In this document: positions 6,401 through 9,935 of the stretch, piece after piece
How the letters are laid out: each line of letters opens with the position of its first letter
Numbering within the stretch: position 1 is the stretch's first letter
From: Pseudomonadota bacterium
GTDB taxonomy: Bacteria; Pseudomonadota; Alphaproteobacteria; Rhizobiales; Rhizobiaceae
Reading direction: 5' to 3'
Assembly: GCA_023393575.1 (NCBI GenBank)
Contig: JAEWKX010000021.1
Location: 1 to 9,935, forward strand
DNA length: 9,935 nucleotides
The notes under the pieces: generated by a model
Databases searched by the model: none
The model's input: the letters and a program-made list of their open reading frames with translations, nothing else
Told to the model about the DNA's origin: nothing
Position numbers and translations under genes: made by a program

Positions 6401-9400
6401 GGAGCTGAAGAATACCATCAACACCATGGTGGATCAGCTGAACGCATTCGCGGGGGAGGTCACGCGCGTCGCGCGCGAGGTCGGCACGGAAGGCAAGCTC
6501 GGCGGCCAGGCGCAAGTGCCGGGGGTCGCGGGCACATGGAAGGACTTGACGGATACCGTCAACGTCATGGCCACCAACCTGACGGAGCAGGTGCGTGGCA
6601 TCGTCAAGGTCGTCACCGCCGTTGCGAACGGAGACCTCACCCAGAACCTGACAGTGGCCTCCAAGGGCGAGGTGGCCGCCCTGGCGGACACGATCAACAA
6701 CATGACGCACACGCTTGCGACCTTCGCCGACCAGGTGACGACCGTTGCACGCGAAGTCGGCGTCGAGGGCCGCCTCGGCGGACAGGCGCGCGTGCCGGGC
6801 ACGGCGGGCATCTGGAAGGATCTGACCGGCAACGTGAACCTGCTGGCCGCCAACCTGACGACGCAGGTCCGCGCCATCGCGGAGGTGGCGACTGCGGTGA
6901 CCAAGGGGGATCTGACACGCTCAATCCAGGTGGATGCCCGCGGTGAAGTGGCCGAGCTCAAGGACAACATCAACACGATGATCGGTAATCTGCGTCTTAC
7001 CACGGAACAGAATACCGACCAGGATTGGCTGAAGACCAACCTGGCACGGTTCACCACGATGTTGCAGGGGCAGCGCGACCTTGCGCTCGTCGGGCAAACG
7101 CTGCTGCAGGAACTGGCTCCGCTGGTGGGCGCGCATCAGGGCGTAGTCTATCAGCTGAAGCAGGAGGCGGATAAGCCGAGCCTCGGGCTCCTCGCATCCT
7201 ACGCTGACGGCGCCCCCCAGCCTCACCCTGCTTCGCTTCGGCTCGGCGAAGGCTTGATCGGTCAATGCGCCCGTGACGGGAGGCAAATACTGATCAGCGA
7301 CATGCCGGAAACGGTCGTGCCGATCAGCTCCGGTATTTTCTCCGCCCGCCCGCGCAGCGCAATCGTTCTGCCGATCCTTTTCGAGGGACAGGTGAAGGCT
7401 GTGCTGGAACTGGCCTCGATTGCCAATTTCACAGAGTTGCAGCTCTCCTTCCTGGAGCAACTGACCTCGTCGATGGGGATTCTGCTCAATTCCATAGAAG
7501 CGACCATGCAGACCGAGGCCCTGCTGCAGCAATCCCAACAACTGGCTGCCGAACTTCAGGCACAGCAGAGCGAACTGCAACAGACCAACGAGCAGCTCGA
7601 ACAGAAGGCGCAGCAGCTGGAAGAACGCAATGTCGAGGTCGAGGCGAAGAACCAGGAAATCGAGCAGGCCCGACGGGCGCTGGAAGAGAAGGCGACCGAA
7701 CTGGCGCTGACGTCCAAATACAAGTCGGAGTTCCTCGCGAATATGTCGCATGAACTGCGGACGCCGCTGAATTCGATTCTCATTCTCGGTCAGCAACTCG
7801 GGGAGAATCCGGACGGGAACCTGTCTCCGAAGCAGGTAGAGTTTGCCCGGACGATCCACGGCGCCGGAACGGACCTCCTCAACCTGATCAGCGACATCCT
7901 CGATCTCTCGAAGATCGAGTCCGGCACCGTGTCGGTCGAAGCCGAGGAAATCGCGGTGAATAACCTGCTCGAGGTGATGGCGCGGCCCTTCCGCCACGAA
8001 GCCGAGACGCGCGGCTTGAACTTTGAGCTGGATGTGGATGACGGTCTGCCACGTACGATCATCACCGATGCGAAGCGGCTTCAGCAGATCCTGAAGAACC
8101 TGCTCTCCAATGCCTTCAAGTTCACCTCGGAGGGGGGAGTGCGCCTGCGGGTGTCGTCGGTCGAGAGCGGGTGGACTGGAGCGCATCCATCGTTGAAGAA
8201 CGCTCCGGCCGTCATCGCCTTCCAGGTCTCCGATACCGGAATAGGCATTCCTCCCGAGAAGCAGAGGATCATCTTCGAAGCCTTCCAGCAGGCGGATGCA
8301 TCGACCAGCCGGAACTATGGCGGAACGGGGCTCGGTCTCGCAATCAGCCGCGAACTCGCCAATCTGCTCGGCGGCGAGATCCAGCTCGACAGCCGGCCCG
8401 GAGAAGGCAGTACCTTCACCCTTTACCTGCCGATGACATTCGTGGGAGCTGCATCGCAACCGGTCGGTATCGCTTCGACGGAGCCAGCCTCCCCGGCCTC
8501 CAATATGGCTCCTGCGCTCAGCCATCCACGCAGGACGACGGGAGTGCTTGAGCTTCCGGAAGACGATCGTCATGAGATCAGCGGACGCGACGCGATACTT
8601 CTCGTCGTCGAGGACGATCCGGGCTATGCCTCTCTTTTGAGAGACGCTGCGCGGGCGAAGGGCTTCAAGGTATTGATTGCCGCCCGGGGAACCGATGCGC
8701 TGGCGCTGGCGCGCGATTATCGCCCCACAGCCATCTCGCTCGACATATGCCTACCCGATATGCTCGGCTGGACGGTGCTCAATCAGCTCAAGCAAAGCCC
8801 CGAGACGCGGCATATTCCGGTCCAGATCATCAGCATCGACGAAGATCGGCAGCATGGCCTGACGCGCGGGGCCTATGCCTTCACCCACAAGCCGGCGACG
8901 AACGACGGACTGGGGGATCTCTTCACAAAGCTCAAGAGTTTCGCGGAACCCCGCCGCAAACGGTTGCTTCTGGTGGAGGACGACGAGCACGAACGGGTGA
9001 GCATCACCGCGCTCCTCGGGCATGACGATATCGACATCACGAGCGTTCCCACCGGGGGCGAAGCGCTGGAGATACTCGAGAACGAGGTCGTGGACTGTGT
9101 CGTGCTGGATCTTTCCCTGCCGGACATGTCCGGATTCGACGTCCTGACGCGGATCGGCAACGACGTGCGGATCGCCGACATCCCGGTCGTCGTCTTCACC
9201 GGCCGCGACCTGTCGGCGGAAGAGAGCGCACGCCTGCAGACGATGGCGCGCAGCGTCATCGTGAAGGGTGTCGAGTCGCCCGAGAGGCTGCTCGACGAGA
9301 CCACACTCTTCCTTCATCGCGTCATCGCCGACATGCCCGCCGCCAAGCAAGACATGCTGGAGAAACTGCATAGTTCCGATGAGGACCTGGTCGGCAAAAC

Positions 9401-9761
9401 CGTTCTGCTGGTGGACGACGACGCACGCAACATATTCGCCCTGAGCAGCGTCCTGGAGCGCCGGAAGATGGAGGTGCTGACCGCGACCACCGGCAGCGAG
9501 GCGATTGACATCATCAACAGCCACCCCGAAATTGCCGTCGTTCTGATGGATATCATGATGCCGGGAATGGACGGATACGAGACCATGCAGATGATCCGTC
9601 GCGAGGACCGCCATGCCCGGCTTCCCATCATCGCGCTGACGGCGAAGGCGATGAAAGGCGACCGGGAGAAATGCCTGGATGCAGGAGCGTCTGATTACCT
9701 GGCAAAGCCCGTCAACACGCAGGAGCTTCTCTCCGCGCTTCGCATGTGGCTTCACGAGTGA
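3426..9761 (+). CDS. Giant soluble poly-HAMP GAF hybrid histidine kinase with three receiver domains
   Basis: A 2111-residue cytoplasmic hybrid sensor kinase with no signal peptide or membrane segment. Residues 1-182 hold about three HAMP-like segments (GGDFTARL near 50, AVAKGDL near 140). Residues 183-1194 are eleven 92-residue modules, each two HAMP-like units with [36 protein letters not shown] and NTMVDQL. A linker ([20 protein letters not shown]) leads to a GAF domain (about 1215-1355), a Gln/Glu-rich coiled coil (1362-1432), HisKA with SHELRTP (His1442), and HATPase_c with the N box (Asn1562), DTGIGIP (Asp1603) and GGTGLGL (1632-1638). Three receivers follow with phospho-acceptors Asp1773, Asp1895 and Asp2042 and conserved Lys1822, Lys1947 and Lys2094. 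All catalytic residues look intact. The HAMP array resembles fungal group III kinases (Nik1/Os-1), which respond to osmotic stress. The signal here is unknown. No HPt domain is present, so a relay would need a separate one. TTG at 3426 is preferred over the upstream ATG at 3195 because of its ribosome binding site. Confidence 0.93.
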   Translation: MVKATENFSGDKSQAVAADRPVEANVPIHADPSEDVLQLSALFDVVQRVRGGDFTARLPADLTGLSGKVADAFNDIIAANQRMASQLEHVGQVVGREGRTKNRVRLNLSGGAWSDMENSVNTLVDDLVWPTHAVTRTISAVAKGDLLQTVPLDVDGRPLKGEFLRSAEIVNGMIRQLGVFTSEVTRVAREVGTDGKLGGQAHVPEVTGVWKDLTESVSSMASNLTAQVRNISDVTIAVANGDLSKKITVDVRGEILQLKEAINTMVDQLRSFASEVTRVAREVGTEGKLGGQAIVPGVAGTWKDLTDSVNAMCGNLTDQVRNIAEVTTAVARGDLSRKITVDVSGEILELKETINTMVDQLNGFAGEVTRVAREVGTEGRLGGQAKVLGVAGTWKDLTDNVNSMASNLTAQVRNIAEVSTAIANGDLSKKITVTVSGEILELKETINTMVDQLNSFAGEVTRVAREVGTEGRLGGQANVRGVAGTWKDLTENVNSMAGNLTAQVRNIAEVSTAIANGDLSKKITVDVKGEILELKETINTMVDQLNGFAGEVTRVAREVGTEGQLGGQANVKGVAGTWKDLTDSVNSMASNLTAQVRNIAEVATAVAQGDLSKKITVTVSGEILELKDTINTMVDQLNGFASEVTRVAREVGTEGQLGGQANVSGVAGTWKDLTDSVNSMASNLTAQVRNIAEVSTAIANGDLSKKITVDVKGEILQLKETLNTMVDQLNRFASEVTRVAREVGTEGKLGGQAQVPGVAGTWQDLTENVNSMASNLTGQVRNIAEVTTAVARGDLSRKITVDVKGEILELKDTINTMVDQLNAFAGEVTRVAREVGTEGNLGGQAQVPGVAGTWKDLTDNVNSMASNLTAQVRNIAEVATAIAGGDLSRKITVDVRGEMLLLKDTLNTMVDQLRSFAGEVTRVAREVGTDGRLGGQAVVPGVAGTWKDLTDNVNLLAANLTTQVRNIAEVTTAVARGDLSRKITVEVRGEILELKNTINTMVDQLNAFAGEVTRVAREVGTEGKLGGQAQVPGVAGTWKDLTDTVNVMATNLTEQVRGIVKVVTAVANGDLTQNLTVASKGEVAALADTINNMTHTLATFADQVTTVAREVGVEGRLGGQARVPGTAGIWKDLTGNVNLLAANLTTQVRAIAEVATAVTKGDLTRSIQVDARGEVAELKDNINTMIGNLRLTTEQNTDQDWLKTNLARFTTMLQGQRDLALVGQTLLQELAPLVGAHQGVVYQLKQEADKPSLGLLASYADGAPQPHPASLRLGEGLIGQCARDGRQILISDMPETVVPISSGIFSARPRSAIVLPILFEGQVKAVLELASIANFTELQLSFLEQLTSSMGILLNSIEATMQTEALLQQSQQLAAELQAQQSELQQTNEQLEQKAQQLEERNVEVEAKNQEIEQARRALEEKATELALTSKYKSEFLANMSHELRTPLNSILILGQQLGENPDGNLSPKQVEFARTIHGAGTDLLNLISDILDLSKIESGTVSVEAEEIAVNNLLEVMARPFRHEAETRGLNFELDVDDGLPRTIITDAKRLQQILKNLLSNAFKFTSEGGVRLRVSSVESGWTGAHPSLKNAPAVIAFQVSDTGIGIPPEKQRIIFEAFQQADASTSRNYGGTGLGLAISRELANLLGGEIQLDSRPGEGSTFTLYLPMTFVGAASQPVGIASTEPASPASNMAPALSHPRRTTGVLELPEDDRHEISGRDAILLVVEDDPGYASLLRDAARAKGFKVLIAARGTDALALARDYRPTAISLDICLPDMLGWTVLNQLKQSPETRHIPVQIISIDEDRQHGLTRGAYAFTHKPATNDGLGDLFTKLKSFAEPRRKRLLLVEDDEHERVSITALLGHDDIDITSVPTGGEALEILENEVVDCVVLDLSLPDMSGFDVLTRIGNDVRIADIPVVVFTGRDLSAEESARLQTMARSVIVKGVESPERLLDETTLFLHRVIADMPAAKQDMLEKLHSSDEDLVGKTVLLVDDDARNIFALSSVLERRKMEVLTATTGSEAIDIINSHPEIAVVLMDIMMPGMDGYETMQMIRREDRHARLPIIALTAKAMKGDREKCLDAGASDYLAKPVNTQELLSALRMWLHE
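3972..7007 (+). repeat. Eleven tandem 276-nt coding repeats (double-HAMP modules)
   Basis: In-frame units start at 3972, 4248, 4524, 4800, 5076, 5352, 5628, 5904, 6180, 6456 and 6732, each at the codon for the first residue of [10 protein letters not shown] ([10 protein letters not shown] in the last). Every spacing is exactly 276 nt. Units 2-9 are the most alike; unit 1 departs in its first half ([16 protein letters not shown]), unit 10 in its second half ([17 protein letters not shown]), and unit 11 throughout. Units 3 and 4 share a 48-nt identical stretch (4734-4781 and 5010-5057). Most units differ from each other at many synonymous sites, so the array is old and held by protein-level selection. 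The only Cys in the array is residue 313 (unit 2). Confidence 0.95.
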
Positions 9762-9762
9762 G

Positions 9763-9935
9763 ATGAAGATGACAGACCCCGTCAATATCCTCCTGGTGGA
9801 CGATCAGCCGGCAAAACTGCTGAGCTACGAGGTAATCCTCCAGGATCTGGGAGAGACTCTTCTTGTCGCGCAGTCGGCACGCGAGGCACTGGAACAACTC
9901 CTGCGAGCGGACGTGGCCGTCATCCTCGTGGATGT
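9763..9935 (+). CDS. Response regulator, N-terminal receiver part (cut by window edge)
   Basis: The visible 57 codons read MKMTDPVNILLVDDQPAKLLS and onward to AVILVD. This is a CheY-like receiver with the acidic pair Asp13/Asp14 and the phospho-acceptor Asp57, which is the last complete codon. The gene starts one nucleotide after the kinase stop (TGA-G-ATG), so it is very probably in the same operon and translationally coupled. An in-frame ATG at 9769 is an equally possible start. The N-terminus (NILLVDDQPAKLLSYEVIL) resembles rhizobial proteins in which the receiver is followed by an HWE-type histidine kinase domain, but everything after Asp57 lies outside the window, so the output domain is unknown. 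Its neighbour suggests it takes part in the poly-HAMP kinase pathway. Confidence 0.88.
   Translation, partial: MKMTDPVNILLVDDQPAKLLSYEVILQDLGETLLVAQSAREALEQLLRADVAVILVD

Noticed and set aside
5054..6427. 457-codon open frame on the minus strand opposite the HAMP repeats
   Set aside because: It is the antisense shadow of the 276-nt repeats: its own repetitive wording ([22 protein letters not shown]) mirrors the sense modules and the shorter minus frames at 4298-5044 show the same.
3972..7007. Tandem repeats as a CRISPR array or satellite DNA
   Set aside because: The 276-nt units are continuous in-frame protein-coding sequence with synonymous variation and no spacers.
6921..8573. 550-codon open frame on the minus strand opposite GAF, HisKA and HATPase
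   Set aside because: It is opposite a sense frame with complete, well-known kinase motifs; long antisense frames are common in GC-rich genes with strong third-position bias.
8751..9785. 344-codon minus-strand frame opposite the receiver domains
   Set aside because: The sense strand encodes three intact receivers here; the antisense product shows no recognisable motif.

Overview
The window looks like chromosomal DNA from an alphaproteobacterium of the Rhizobiales, most likely Rhizobiaceae (Rhizobium, Agrobacterium or Sinorhizobium type). This rests on the high G+C, the leuD / Rid-family / leuB / asd arrangement, and a giant soluble poly-HAMP hybrid kinase followed by a receiver-domain gene. 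The genus assignment is inference; no rRNA or other marker is present.

Left part (1-3058, all on the minus strand, read right to left) is amino-acid biosynthesis. leuD (3058-2453) and a small Rid-superfamily gene (2439-2050) are tightly packed. leuB (1954-845) follows after a 95-nt gap that holds a palindromic element. Beyond leuB come a strong stem-loop, a sigma70-like promoter, a 39-codon ORF, two more stem-loops, and the start of asd (475 to beyond the left edge). LeuD and LeuB act in leucine synthesis (isomerisation of isopropylmalate and its oxidative decarboxylation). Asd makes aspartate semialdehyde for Lys, Met, Thr and diaminopimelate. leuC is not in the window.

Middle (3059-3425) is a divergent intergenic region between leuD and the kinase gene. 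It has short inverted and direct repeats that share words with the ridA-leuB palindromic element.

Right part (3426-9935, plus strand) is signalling. One gene of 2111 codons, probably starting at a TTG with a strong ribosome binding site, encodes a soluble hybrid histidine kinase. Three N-terminal HAMP-like segments are followed by eleven 92-residue double-HAMP modules (exact 276-nt period, no indel), a GAF domain, a Gln/Glu-rich coiled coil, HisKA, HATPase_c and three receiver domains. The HAMP array closely resembles that of fungal group III (Nik1/Os-1 type) osmosensing kinases but has about twice as many repeats. One nucleotide after its stop begins a response-regulator gene, cut off at its phospho-acceptor Asp, which is probably co-translated and part of the same pathway.

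The most interesting features are the poly-HAMP kinase and its repeat history, the 39-codon ORF with its own promoter and hairpins ahead of asd, the Rid protein lacking the catalytic Arg inside the leucine cluster, and the related palindromic intergenic elements.
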